A stretch of DNA of 20,341 nt. It comes from SAR202 cluster bacterium Io17-Chloro-G6. Its GTDB lineage: Bacteria > Chloroflexota > Dehalococcoidia > UBA3495. The stretch is from contig MUCT01000008.1 of the NCBI GenBank assembly GCA_002816585.1, positions 1 through 20,341 on the forward strand. The letters are read 5' to 3'. The notes under the pieces are model-generated. The model made no database searches and had not been told where the DNA came from. It saw only the letters and a program-made list of their open reading frames with translations. Both the position numbers and the translations under genes were made by a program. Shown here one piece after another: positions 1 through 7,687 of the stretch (positions within the stretch are counted from its first letter, which is position 1; each line of letters begins with the position of its first letter).

Positions 1-209
1 AACGGGCATCACTCAAATCTTGGTCCATGATCCATCCCCACACAACACTGTTGGTCAAAGTTTAAAACTTTATCTAGGTTTTTGAAACCACTTCTAGAAA
101 CTACAACGCAATTATACGTTTTCAGGCCTCAATTCTACTGGGCAGGCTCAAGCGTAAATCAGAGGCCCTGGGAATTCCGATTATCGAGGGGGTCTAACAA
201 AGGAATCAG
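1..209. other. AT-rich upstream region, no gene seen
   Basis: No open frame of useful length is seen here. The first 125 bases are clearly richer in A+T than the genes that follow, as expected for a promoter region. A TTGAAA at 82-87 and a TATACG at 113-118 are present, but they are 25 bases apart, so I do not call a promoter. The last part holds the ribosome binding site of the next gene (AAAGGA at 199-204). Confidence 0.5.
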
Positions 210-1361
210 ATGAGAGAAGTTATACAGGGTGCGGTTGACGGTTTGAAAGACGGTCAACCCTGTGTGCTAGCCACTGTGGTACGGACCAAGGGCTCAACTC
301 CGCAGAAGGCCGGAGCAATGCTGCTTGTCCGGCAAGACGGCAGCGGCTTGGGTACACTGGGCGGAGGCTGCGTGGAGGGCGACATCTGGTTCGCCGCCAA
401 AGAGATATTGCGGCAGAACGGCGGCCCTGAGTTCAAAGACTACTATCTCAATGAAGATATAGCCGCCCGCGACGGACTGGTCTGTGGCGGCACCATGTAC
501 TTCTACCTGGAGCCCCTGAGGGATACCGAGGCATTCTTGCCCATCGGTAATGAGATTGTGGACGCCTATGACGGCGGCCAACCGGTGAGCCTCGCAACGG
601 TGGTCAATACTAAAGATGGCGGCCCCCTCTTGGGCGCCAAGCTGTTGCTGCGGGTGGACGGCTCCGTGTCCGGCTCTCTGGGCAACGCGGAGTTGGACGC
701 TCAGGCCATTGAGATCGCCCAAAAAGTCGCTGACATTGGCAGCAGCGAGTCCTTCAGCACCGCCGCCGGCACTGAGGTGTTCGTTGAGGGGTTCACCACG
801 CCCCCTACTTTGGTCATGGTGGGCGGCGGACACGTGGGCAAGGCCACTGCCGACCTAGCACATTCGTTGGGCTACAGAGTGTACTTGGTGGACGACCGGC
901 CCGAATTCTCCAACGAAGAGCGATTCCCCTACGCCGACAAAACAATCGTCGCTACCTACGACAAGTGGACGGAGCATCTGGAATTAAATGTGAATACCTT
1001 TGTGGTGGTGGCGACTCGCGGCCACCGCTACGACGATATGGCCTTGGAATCGGCCCTGAAGACCCGCGCCCGCTACATCGGATTGCTGGGTAGCCGCCGC
1101 AAGACAATCATGATCTACCGGCGGTTGATAGAACAGGGCGTACCCTTGGAACGCATCAAAGAGGTCTACGCCCCCGTGGGCCTGAACATTGGGGCCCTCG
1201 AACCCGGAGAGTTGGCGGTCAGCATCATGTCTGAGATCATCATGGTGCGTCGCGGTGGCGACGGCGGCCGGATGCAGATGGGCGAATGGTACATCGACCG
1301 GGCGGCGAGCATCGCCGAGCGGACGCCTGAACCTTCGCCTGAACCTGCGATCGAAGTCTAG
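210..1361 (+). CDS. XdhC/CoxI family molybdenum-enzyme maturation protein
   Basis: This 383-residue protein belongs to the XdhC/CoxI family. Members bind molybdenum cofactor, help sulfurate it and insert it into xanthine-dehydrogenase or CO-dehydrogenase type enzymes in the cytoplasm. The N-terminal domain (about residues 15-60) has the family signature GSTP at 28-31 and GGGCVEG at 51-57, with a second conserved cysteine at 92 (VCGG). A weaker copy of the same motif recurs at 125-165, so the N-terminal half looks internally duplicated. The C-terminal Rossmann-like XdhC_C domain starts at about 200 with GGGHVG (205-210) and continues with HRYDD (272-276) and GLLGSRRK (291-298). The ATG at 210 has AAAGGA five bases upstream. 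The mocA-like gene follows 11 bases after the stop, probably in one operon. No molybdenum hydroxylase subunit is in the window. Confidence 0.92.
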   Translation: MREVIQGAVDGLKDGQPCVLATVVRTKGSTPQKAGAMLLVRQDGSGLGTLGGGCVEGDIWFAAKEILRQNGGPEFKDYYLNEDIAARDGLVCGGTMYFYLEPLRDTEAFLPIGNEIVDAYDGGQPVSLATVVNTKDGGPLLGAKLLLRVDGSVSGSLGNAELDAQAIEIAQKVADIGSSESFSTAAGTEVFVEGFTTPPTLVMVGGGHVGKATADLAHSLGYRVYLVDDRPEFSNEERFPYADKTIVATYDKWTEHLELNVNTFVVVATRGHRYDDMALESALKTRARYIGLLGSRRKTIMIYRRLIEQGVPLERIKEVYAPVGLNIGALEPGELAVSIMSEIIMVRRGGDGGRMQMGEWYIDRAASIAERTPEPSPEPAIEV

Positions 1362-1372
1362 GACCCCGCCCA

Positions 1373-1972
1373 ATGCCCGAAGTCTGGGCGATATTGCTGG
1401 CCGCCGGCGAGTCTAGCCGCATGGGCCGGCTGAAGGCCTTGCTCCCCTGGCGGAACGCGACCCTTTTGGAATGCCAACTGCACTCCCTGCTGGAATCTGG
1501 AGTCCACCGGGTTTTAGTGGTCTTGGGCCACCAAGCGGACCGTCTCAAGCCGGTCGTCGATTCGGTGGAAGGCGCATCATGGACGCTTAATCCAGATTAT
1601 CTCCAGGGCAAGACCACCTCACTCAAAACCGGCGTTGCAGCCCTGGCCGGCCAACAAGTCTCAGACGTGCTCCTGCTTAACGTTGATCAGCCTCGGAGAG
1701 CGGACACGGTGCGGACATTGCTGGAGCGCCACCTGGCGTCGTCTTACCGCATAACCATTCCAACCCACGGCGGCAAGGGAGGCCATCCCATCCTAGTTTC
1801 GGCCGAACTGCTGCCGGAACTGGCGGAGATCGAAGAGGACTCCCAGGGCTTGAAAGCGGTGGTGCGCCGGCATGAGGAGGCCACCGAGAGGTTTGAGCTT
1901 GACGATCCATCGTTGCTTTGGGACCTTAACACGCCTGAGCAGTATCAGAAGGCTCTGGAATCGAATCGCTAG
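1373..1972 (+). CDS. MobA/MocA-like molybdenum cofactor nucleotidyltransferase
   Basis: The 199-residue product is an NTP-transferase of the MobA-like (NTP_transf_3) family. The LAAGESSRMG stretch at about residues 8-17 followed by K20 is the nucleotide-binding signature. The VDQP motif near residue 104 and the GGHPILVS stretch near 136-143 are typical, and DLNTPEQY near the C-terminus matches the family's usual end. In MocA the reaction joins CMP to molybdopterin to make the cytosine-dinucleotide cofactor used by xanthine-dehydrogenase-type enzymes. MobA, the GMP version, cannot be fully excluded from sequence alone. Being 11 bases behind an XdhC gene favours the MocA role. A weak AGGA lies about ten bases before the ATG. 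The gene ends at a strong hairpin terminator. Confidence 0.87.
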   Translation: MPEVWAILLAAGESSRMGRLKALLPWRNATLLECQLHSLLESGVHRVLVVLGHQADRLKPVVDSVEGASWTLNPDYLQGKTTSLKTGVAALAGQQVSDVLLLNVDQPRRADTVRTLLERHLASSYRITIPTHGGKGGHPILVSAELLPELAEIEEDSQGLKAVVRRHEEATERFELDDPSLLWDLNTPEQYQKALESNR

Positions 1973-1991
1973 GCACGCTCGAAATCCCGGC

Positions 1992-2034
1992 GAAGAAAAA
2001 GGGCCCGCCCTAGACAACCGGGTCCCTTTTCTTC
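1992..2034. terminator. Bidirectional intrinsic terminator between convergent genes
   Basis: A 16-base stem (1992-2007 with 2019-2034, one mismatch) encloses an 11-base loop. The stem is GC-rich inside and has A-rich and T-rich outer arms, so transcripts from either side end in a U-rich tract. It sits between the mocA-like gene (stop at 1972) and the convergent MFS gene (stop at 2063), where a shared terminator is expected. Confidence 0.85.
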
Positions 2035-2062
2035 AGCTGTTGTAGGGGCGCAAGGCAGTCGG

Positions 2063-3361
2063 TCAGCCCGGTTGGGGTTCGCGCTGCATTGTTTTGCCCG
2101 GCATTGCCAAGGCGCACAAGAAGCCCAGGAAGAACAACCCAGCCGCTAAGTAGAACGCTGCGTGCCAGCCAGCATATTCCACCAAAATCCCGGCGATGAT
2201 TGACGACATCGCGCCGAAGAAGGCGTTGCTGCCCCACATTAGACCGATGAACGTTCCCTCTAGGCCCTTGCCCGCGGCCACGTCGATAGCCGCCGCTTGG
2301 GTAAGGGAGTTGACTGAGAACAAAAACACTCCGAACATCAGTACGGAGACCGTCATTCCGGGTCCGTCTCCGCCCAGGGCCATGGTCACAGGGAAGATGA
2401 CGGCGCTGGCCATGATGAACACGATTATGGGTTTTCTTCCGATGCGGTCCGATAATGCTCCGAACAGAGGCCCGGCGAAGATTCCCGGCGCAGCCAGCAG
2501 AGCCACGTGGAACCCGACCCAGAAAGTGCTCAGGCCCAATTGTTCCGATAAGTAAAGGGGAATCACCCAGAGCAAAGACCGGTCGCCCATGCCACGCACG
2601 GCCGAGACCGTAAATATCCACCACATGCCGGTGCCGCGGAAGGACTCCCGCATGTCGCGAATCTGAGTCCGGAACTTGGCCTTATAGTCGACACCTTCGA
2701 TCTTCGGACCGCCCACATTCCTGAGCGCCACAAATATCAACACGGCCAAAAATAGCAGCACGGGTGTGCCGCCGCCCATGATCCACCGCCAGCCAATGCC
2801 ACCCCAGCCAATGTCATCCAAACCGATGGCCTTCAAGCCGACGCCCCCCAAGAGGATTCCCACGATCAGCGGGCCCAGCCAATCGCCAATGTTCCCCGTT
2901 GAGCGGTGCAAGGAAATGAACAGGCCGCGTTGCTGTGGGAACCGCTGGGCCAGCAATCCCAGGGCCGGTGGGTGCCACAACGCCGTTCCCGCGGATGCCA
3001 ATGCCAAGGCTGCCAGGATCAGTCCGTAAGTGGGAGCGATGGACACCAAGAAATAGCCCACAGCTATGATGCTCATGCTGAAGGCGAGAATGTGAGCCCG
3101 CCGGTGCTGGAACATGTCGACGAAGAACCCACCGGTCATGCTAGTTGCGCCGCCGGAGAGTTGCCGCACGGCGTCCAGTAGCCCGGCCTGGATGGGGGCC
3201 AGACCTAGGGCGATGTAAATCTGGGGGATCAGCACCAAGAAGGCCCGTCCGTACATGTGCTCCAGCGCGTGAGCGCCAATCACGCTGGTGGCCATCACCG
3301 AGTCTTTGGTGCGGTTATATTCGGGGCTGGTGATCGTCTGCGGGTCTACAGCTTCAGCCAA
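2063..3361 (-). CDS. MFS transporter, fosmidomycin-resistance-like
   Basis: This 432-residue protein has the hydrophobic pattern of a 12-helix major facilitator permease of the inner membrane. The TALWHPPALG stretch near residue 130 resembles the helix motif of the Fsr (fosmidomycin resistance) group. The loop signature DRIGRKP, near residue 306 between helices 8 and 9, is typical of MFS proteins. It probably exports a small molecule; the substrate cannot be read from the sequence. The start is a TTG at 3361, preceded by GGGGGA ten bases upstream; an in-frame ATG 22 codons later is an alternative. The gene lies 148 bases downstream of the broken asparaginase on the same strand, and a promoter-like region with repeats lies between them. 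Confidence 0.85.
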   Translation of the reverse strand: MAEAVDPQTITSPEYNRTKDSVMATSVIGAHALEHMYGRAFLVLIPQIYIALGLAPIQAGLLDAVRQLSGGATSMTGGFFVDMFQHRRAHILAFSMSIIAVGYFLVSIAPTYGLILAALALASAGTALWHPPALGLLAQRFPQQRGLFISLHRSTGNIGDWLGPLIVGILLGGVGLKAIGLDDIGWGGIGWRWIMGGGTPVLLFLAVLIFVALRNVGGPKIEGVDYKAKFRTQIRDMRESFRGTGMWWIFTVSAVRGMGDRSLLWVIPLYLSEQLGLSTFWVGFHVALLAAPGIFAGPLFGALSDRIGRKPIIVFIMASAVIFPVTMALGGDGPGMTVSVLMFGVFLFSVNSLTQAAAIDVAAGKGLEGTFIGLMWGSNAFFGAMSSIIAGILVEYAGWHAAFYLAAGLFFLGFLCALAMPGKTMQREPQPG

Positions 3362-3416
3362 TGGTTCTCATTCCCCCAAAAGTTGATGCTATGGGTGTGG
3401 GAAGATTCCGAAATAC

Positions 3417-3465
3417 GCGTTGGGAAGTATACACCGGCAGATATCCCCGCAAAAGCGTTGGGAAG
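3417..3465 (-). promoter_or_regulatory. Candidate promoter with paired 11-bp direct repeats
   Basis: On the minus strand a TATACT box (3431-3426), preceded by TG, lies about 65 bases before the MFS start. The 11-base sequence GCGTTGGGAAG (plus-strand reading) occurs twice, at 3417-3427 and 3455-3465, exactly 38 bases apart. One copy overlaps the end of the -10 box and the likely start of transcription; the other sits near or just upstream of the -35 position. This fits a pair of regulator sites, but no good -35 hexamer is visible. Confidence 0.4.
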
Positions 3466-3509
3466 CTGGTGATGATATACGGCTATAGTCCGGAAAACGA
3501 GTGATGCGC

Positions 3510-3986
3510 TTAGTAGTCATAGAAAAGCTGTTGCAATTCCTGGTGGTCCTTGGTCACAGTCAACCCAAGCATCAACAAAATCCGGGCTTTCTGTGGCAGC
3601 AAGTTGTCCGAGACTAGGAAACCTTGTTGTTCCTTCATCGGAGTGATGACCACCCTTCCAGCGGTGGACCGTGTAGCCAATACCACCGGGACCCCGTCAT
3701 CTACCAATCTGACTGCGGCGTCGATCACCGCTGGTGGGAACGTTCCGCCGCCGAACCCGGCCAGCACCAGGCCATCGGAGTGGTTGTTCCGCACCGCGTC
3801 GACCAGCAGGCCGTCGGCTCCGGCATACGCGTAGACAATGTCCACTCGGGGCAGGGTGGTCATGTCGTCCACTAAAAACGGAGTGTCAACCGTGTGGCGG
3901 CGCAGGGGCGCCCGGTAGAACACCACCTTCCCGTCTGAATCGGCGTATCCCAAGAACCCCAATTCATTGGGCCGGAATGTCTCAAC
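3510..3986 (-). pseudogene. C-terminal part of split asparaginase
   Basis: This piece continues the asparaginase frame after an in-frame TGA at 3989-3987. Its first residues (VETFRPNELGFLGYAD) join directly onto the N-terminal piece and match the middle of bacterial type II-like L-asparaginases. The rest forms the small C-terminal domain of about 150 residues, with a glycine-rich GFGGGTFP stretch where homologues have GxGxGN-like sequence. It ends in TAA. Without its other half it should not be an active enzyme. A TTG at 3962 could in principle start a separate product, but no ribosome binding site supports this. Readthrough of the TGA would restore one protein of about 335 residues, the usual family length. 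Confidence 0.75.
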
Positions 3987-4535
3987 TCAAAAAGTACTGG
4001 CCTTGATCACGTCCCGGCCGCATTGAATCTCGTTGTTCAGCACCGTCAACACGCCCAAACCCTCGGCATCGGGACAGGCCGCGGTCCGGACAGCGTCCAG
4101 CAGGTTCAAGTCGGCGTCAGTGCTGAGAGCCGTGGGCGGGCGCATGGCTCCCGTAATCACCACTGGCTTGGATGACTTCACAGTGAGGTGGAGGAAATAG
4201 GCGGTCTCTTCCAGGGTGGCTGTGCCGTGGGTCACGGCAACGCCCGCGACGTCTGCTTCTTCGCGGAATATCTCGTTGATACGCCGGGTCAGGCCCAGCC
4301 ACTCAGCCGCCCCAATGGCGGTGCTGCCCACGCTGACCAAGTCTTCGCACCTGACCTCGGCGATGTCCCGAATCTCGGGCACCCGGTCAAGGGATTGCTG
4401 AATGGTGATGTGGTCGCCGATCTCCGGATACAGGATGAAGTCCATACGGTCGGGCCCGACCCCGGCGATGCTTCCACCGGTCCCGATTACTCTTACGGTA
4501 GGCTTCCGGTCTGTCATGTAGATTCGCCCCTTCAT
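3987..4535 (-). pseudogene. N-terminal part of split asparaginase-like gene
   Basis: The frame encodes the large N-terminal domain of an asparaginase/glutaminase-type amidohydrolase. The likely start is the ATG at 4517, which has AAGGGG nine bases upstream; the ATG at 4535 is upstream of that site. Numbered from 4517, the first catalytic loop is GTGGSIAG (residues 12-19), with serine where most members have the catalytic threonine. The second is THGTATLEE (96-104), with alanine at 100 where the family has the catalytic aspartate of HGTDT. Lys172 of RDVIK is kept. The frame stops at TGA after residue 176, inside a conserved block. CGA to TGA is the simplest origin. The combined stop and changed catalytic residues suggest a decaying gene, or a divergent enzyme with an error in the sequence. 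Confidence 0.78.
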
Positions 4536-4566
4536 TCAGATCATCGATAGATGGTCAGTGGAGAGT

Positions 4567-4597
4567 TAGACAGCATCCACCGCCGACCGGTTATAAT
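4567..4597 (+). promoter_or_regulatory. Promoter for the metallophosphoesterase gene
   Basis: TAGACA (4567-4572) and a perfect TATAAT (4592-4597) are separated by 19 bases. Transcription would start near 4604, so translation cannot begin at the upstream ATG at 4551 and must use 4659 or 4671. Confidence 0.5.
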
Positions 4598-4670
4598 CAC
4601 CGGGACATATTACCGGATTTCGAACCCACAGTCCCGACGACATTGGGACGTTCCAGGGATGCCGCCGATC

Positions 4671-5402
4671 ATGCGGGCACTGATTTTGTCCGACATTCAC
4701 GCTAACCTGGAGGCCTTGGAGGCCGTTTTCGAGGACGCCCAAGTACGAGGCGGGTTCGACGTTATTTGGTGCCTGGGCGATATCGTGGGATATGGCCCCG
4801 ATCCAGCCGCCTGCATCGAACGCCTTAGAGAATTTGAGTTGGTGGCCGTGGCTGGCAACCATGATTGCGCCGCGATTGGACTAAGCGACCCAGCGGATTT
4901 CAACGATGCCGCCAAAGCCGCAGTTCAATGGACCGCTAGTCAGCTTGACGCCGGGCAACGCGGCCTCCTGGCCTCCCTGCCAATGGTTTCTGTTCAAGAG
5001 CCGTTTACCCTGGTGCACGGCAGCTTGCGCGACCCGATAGTGGAGTACCTATTGGACCGTAATTCGGCCATGGGCACGTTGGCTTTGATGGAGACCAAGT
5101 ACTGCATCGTCGGTCACTCCCACATGCCCTTCCTCTGCCGCGAGGTCGAAGGAGAGCCGGAGTTTACCGACTTTCCAGAAGACGAACGAATCGAGTTGGG
5201 TGATGAACGCTGGATCATAAATCCTGGGGGTGTTGGACAGCCCAGGGACCGTGACCCCCGGCCCAGCTACGCCATCTGCGACACAGGGGATTCCACGATT
5301 GAGCGGCACCGGGTTACCTATGACATAGCCAAAACCCAGGAAAAGATGAGGGCTGCGGACCTTCCAGCGCGCCTCATCGAACGGCTCGAGCACGGTCTCT
5401 AG
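4671..5402 (+). CDS. Calcineurin-like metallophosphoesterase (YfcE-type)
   Basis: The 243-residue protein carries the complete metal-binding signature of calcineurin-like phosphoesterases: DIH (8-10), GDIVGYGP (36-43), GNHD (62-65) and GHSH further on, followed by the NPGGVGQPRD stretch common in the YfcE-like branch. It is expected to be a cytoplasmic, two-metal phosphodiesterase or phosphatase of unknown natural substrate. The open frame extends upstream to an ATG at 4551, but the extra 40 residues are not conserved-looking and lie across the predicted promoter, so I chose the ATG at 4671, just before the first motif. An ATG at 4659 is also possible. The gene is divergent from the asparaginase fragments. 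It ends inside a 12-base palindrome. Confidence 0.88.
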   Translation: MRALILSDIHANLEALEAVFEDAQVRGGFDVIWCLGDIVGYGPDPAACIERLREFELVAVAGNHDCAAIGLSDPADFNDAAKAAVQWTASQLDAGQRGLLASLPMVSVQEPFTLVHGSLRDPIVEYLLDRNSAMGTLALMETKYCIVGHSHMPFLCREVEGEPEFTDFPEDERIELGDERWIINPGGVGQPRDRDPRPSYAICDTGDSTIERHRVTYDIAKTQEKMRAADLPARLIERLEHGL

Positions 5403-5456
5403 AGACACCTTTTTGTTTGATGGCGTCTCGAGACAACATTTCACGCCCGAGGCAAA

Positions 5457-5486
5457 TTGACAGTGCCCCAGGATTGTTGATAGGTT
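5457..5486 (+). promoter_or_regulatory. Likely promoter of tRNA-Lys
   Basis: A perfect TTGACA (5457-5462) is followed after 18 bases by TAGGTT (5481-5486), a weak -10 match. The implied start of transcription lies about 20 bases before the tRNA. The -35 is strong and the position is right; the -10 is the weak part of the call. Confidence 0.5.
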
Positions 5487-5516
5487 GTATGCGGGCGTCA
5501 ACCCCCCAAACTCAAC

Positions 5517-5591
<75 letters not shown>

Positions 5592-5604
5592 ATATTTAGG
5601 CATG

Positions 5605-5640
5605 AAAAAGGCCTCCTACCCATACTTGGAGGCCTTTCTT
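5605..5640 (+). terminator. Intrinsic terminator after tRNA-Lys
   Basis: A perfect 10-base stem (AAAGGCCTCC at 5607-5616 with GGAGGCCTTT at 5628-5637) has an 11-base loop and is followed by a short T-rich tail. It begins about 15 bases after the tRNA. Confidence 0.85.
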
Positions 5641-5949
5641 ATGCCCAAGTGGTCTTAAAGCGGCCTTATTCTGATTTTGGTCTATACCTTCCTTGGGCCT
5701 ACAGAAGTCTACGGGAATGACGAACCACCACCTCCCCCACACGTGCTATATTAGCTGAGACCTATCATCGTTTCCCCACGCCCAGGCGCTGTTTGACCGA
5801 CGTTATTAAACCTGCAGCCGGGGCCTTCCTTGGCTGAACAGAACTTCGCTACCAGAGCAGTTTCCAATGTAGTTCACGCCCACTACTGCTGGTACATCGT
5901 GGCCGTGGCCCCAACCGGTGTAGAATTTGGTCACTGAGAGGAGACAAAT
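5641..5949 (+). other. Gene-free leader before the flavin monooxygenase gene
   Basis: No confident gene lies here. An extended -10-like element, TGCTATATT (5744-5752), could start a long leader for the next gene, but no -35 accompanies it. A 36-codon frame from TTG at 5830 ends with TGA at 5935-5937, one base before the next gene's GAGGAG ribosome binding site, so it could be a small leader peptide coupled to that gene. I see no homology for it. No copy of the tRNA 3' end is present, so there is no sign of integration at the tRNA. Confidence 0.4.
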
Positions 5950-7116
5950 TTGACTTCACTAACTGACAACATGACATTCGGGACTTTTATGGCCCCCTTT
6001 CACCGGGTAGGTGAGAACCCCACCTTGGCTCTGGAACGTGATCTTGAGTTAATCGAATGGCTGGACGAACTGGGGTTCGACGAAGCCTGGATCGGCGAGC
6101 ACCACAGCGGCGGCTGGGAGACCATAGCATCTCCTGAAGTATTCATCGCAACCGCAGCCGGCCGCACCCGCCACATTCGCCTGGGAACTGGCGTGGTTAG
6201 CCTGCCCTACCACCATCCTTATATGGTGGCGAACCGCATGGTATTGCTGGACCACCTGACTCGGGGCCGCGTGATGCTTGGAGTAGGGCCCGGAGCCCTG
6301 GCGTCCGACGCGAACATGTTCTGCATCGAACCGGAACGGCAACGGGAGATGATGGACGAGTCGCTGGGAGTGATCATGCAGCTCCTGGACGGCAGCGAGC
6401 CAGTAACTTGCGAGACCGACTGGTTCAAGTTGAAAGATGCCACGCTGCAATTAAGGCCCTACCAGAAGCCAACGTTGCCGGTGGCCGTGGCCTCGGTCCA
6501 ATCGCCCGCCGGGGTGCTCCTGGCCGGCAAACACGGAGTTTCGGTGATTTCACTGAGTGTGCCTCGCGATACCGTCAGAAGCACCTCCTTGAAGGACCAG
6601 TGGGCAATCGCAGAGGAAACGGCGGCCGCCAACGGCCAGACTGTGCGCCGTGAGGACTGGCGTTTGTCCGTCGGGTGCCACCTGGCGGAAACCCGGGAGC
6701 AGGCATTTGAAGAAATCCGGGTGGGAGCCGGACGGGTTGTGACCGAATACACCGGCGGCACCAACGGCAATCCCATCCCCGACGTTCCGGCCAATGAAGT
6801 GGTCAACTACATGGTGGAACACAACCAGTGGATCGTGGGGACTCCAGACGATTGCATCGCCGGTATCGAGCGCCTGCAGGAGGCCAGCGGCGGGTTCGGC
6901 GGGCTGCTGCTGCGGGCGGAAGACTGGGCGCCCCGCGACAAGTTGCACCGCAGCTACGAGCTGATGGCTCGTTACGTCATACCTCGGTACCAAGGCAGCC
7001 TTACAGGAATCATAGACTCCCAGCAAAGGTCGGCCAGCATGAAAGAAGAGCTGCAGGTCAACCGTAGAGCCGGCCTGAAGCGGGCTACGGATTCTTATTT
7101 GGCTGGAAATCGCTGA
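5950..7116 (+). CDS. LLM-class flavin monooxygenase, limonene-monooxygenase-like
   Basis: The 388-residue protein is a bacterial luciferase-like (LLM) flavin-dependent oxygenase, which uses reduced flavin from a partner reductase to oxidise organic substrates. The N-terminal stretch FGTFMAPFHRVGENPTLAL, then EAWIGEHHSGGWE (about 46-58), ASPEVFIA, LGTGVVSLPYHHP and GVGPGALASD closely resemble the limonene 1,2-monooxygenase (LimB) group as I remember it, over the whole length. A terpene-like or other hydrophobic substrate is plausible but not proven; no flavin reductase is nearby. The start is TTG at 5950 with GAGGAG (5938-5943) six bases upstream; the next ATG is seven codons later. A cupin gene and a CoA-transferase gene follow on the same strand. 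Confidence 0.9.
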   Translation: MTSLTDNMTFGTFMAPFHRVGENPTLALERDLELIEWLDELGFDEAWIGEHHSGGWETIASPEVFIATAAGRTRHIRLGTGVVSLPYHHPYMVANRMVLLDHLTRGRVMLGVGPGALASDANMFCIEPERQREMMDESLGVIMQLLDGSEPVTCETDWFKLKDATLQLRPYQKPTLPVAVASVQSPAGVLLAGKHGVSVISLSVPRDTVRSTSLKDQWAIAEETAAANGQTVRREDWRLSVGCHLAETREQAFEEIRVGAGRVVTEYTGGTNGNPIPDVPANEVVNYMVEHNQWIVGTPDDCIAGIERLQEASGGFGGLLLRAEDWAPRDKLHRSYELMARYVIPRYQGSLTGIIDSQQRSASMKEELQVNRRAGLKRATDSYLAGNR

Positions 7117-7177
7117 TATTTGGACAGCCGGCACGGACTCAATTGCTTGGGAACCTAACTTGTTGGAGGAGAGACTG

Positions 7178-7540
7178 ATGGTACAGATAGTGACGGTCTA
7201 CCCTGGCGCCGATGGTGAGTCACGTCTTTTTGACGTAACCACCGATCAGTTCGCCGAAGTCGTCAAGCACATTGGAGAAGGGCCGACCAGACTGAATCAA
7301 AACCAGTCACCTTCCGTAGACGACTACCACAACGCTTCCCGGGTCCAGTACGTCGTGCACCTGGAGGGTGTTTCCGAGATTGAAGTGGCCGACGGGACCA
7401 TCAAACGCCTCCATCCCGGCGATGTCCTAATCGCCCAGGACACCACCGGGCATGGGCACATCACCCGAGGGATCGGCGAGGGGTCTCGGATTTCAATGGC
7501 AGTGCCGTTGGAAGAAGGCGCTTGGCTCCCGAAGGGGTGA
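7178..7540 (+). CDS. Small cupin-domain protein
   Basis: The 120-residue protein has the length and strand pattern of a single-domain cupin. The clearest part is HPGDVLIAQD (79-88), which matches the second cupin motif, with a nearby HGH (92-94) that may bind metal. The first motif is poor: the HxH pair expected near residue 60 is reduced to H61 in VVHLEGVSEIEV. It may be an enzyme or a sensor or binding protein; I cannot say which. The ATG at 7178 has GGAGG eight bases upstream; a longer reading from TTG at 7160 would overlap that site and is unlikely. It lies 61 bases after the monooxygenase gene and probably shares its mRNA, suggesting a role in the same pathway. Confidence 0.7.
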   Translation: MVQIVTVYPGADGESRLFDVTTDQFAEVVKHIGEGPTRLNQNQSPSVDDYHNASRVQYVVHLEGVSEIEVADGTIKRLHPGDVLIAQDTTGHGHITRGIGEGSRISMAVPLEEGAWLPKG

Positions 7541-7642
7541 CATCTTTGCCGGGCGTTCTTCAATCCTGGATCACGCCTCGATCACACGGCGCCGGTGACG
7601 AAACTCCGCGGTTCGCCCGAACGGATACTGACAGTCTGATTT

Positions 7643-7654
7643 GACCGTACGGTC
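7643..7654. promoter_or_regulatory. Perfect palindrome, candidate repressor operator
   Basis: GACCGTACGGTC is a perfect 12-base palindrome 34 bases before the CoA-transferase ATG. It overlaps the candidate -35 box. The form resembles operators of TetR-family repressors. No such regulator gene is in the window. Confidence 0.45.
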
Positions 7655-7681
7655 GACAATCGGTTTCCCTCGACGTAACAT
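7653..7681 (+). promoter_or_regulatory. Promoter giving a leaderless CoA-transferase mRNA
   Basis: TCGACA (7653-7658) and TAACAT (7676-7681) are separated by 17 bases. The -10 box ends six bases before the ATG at 7688, so transcription would start at or next to the start codon. No ribosome binding site precedes this gene, which agrees with leaderless translation. Confidence 0.4.
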
Positions 7682-7687
7682 TCCAAC

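Noticed and set aside
294..833. 179-codon frame opposite the XdhC gene
   Set aside because: It is an antisense shadow; the plus-strand gene has full family motifs across the same bases.
2010..2624. Long minus-strand frame of about 204 codons
   Set aside because: It overlaps the MFS transporter gene on the same strand in another frame, is rich in Arg/Gly as shadow frames of GC-rich genes are, and shows no known domain.
6550..7134. 194-codon frame opposite the flavin monooxygenase gene
   Set aside because: It is an antisense shadow of a well-conserved gene, with no ribosome binding site or recognisable family.
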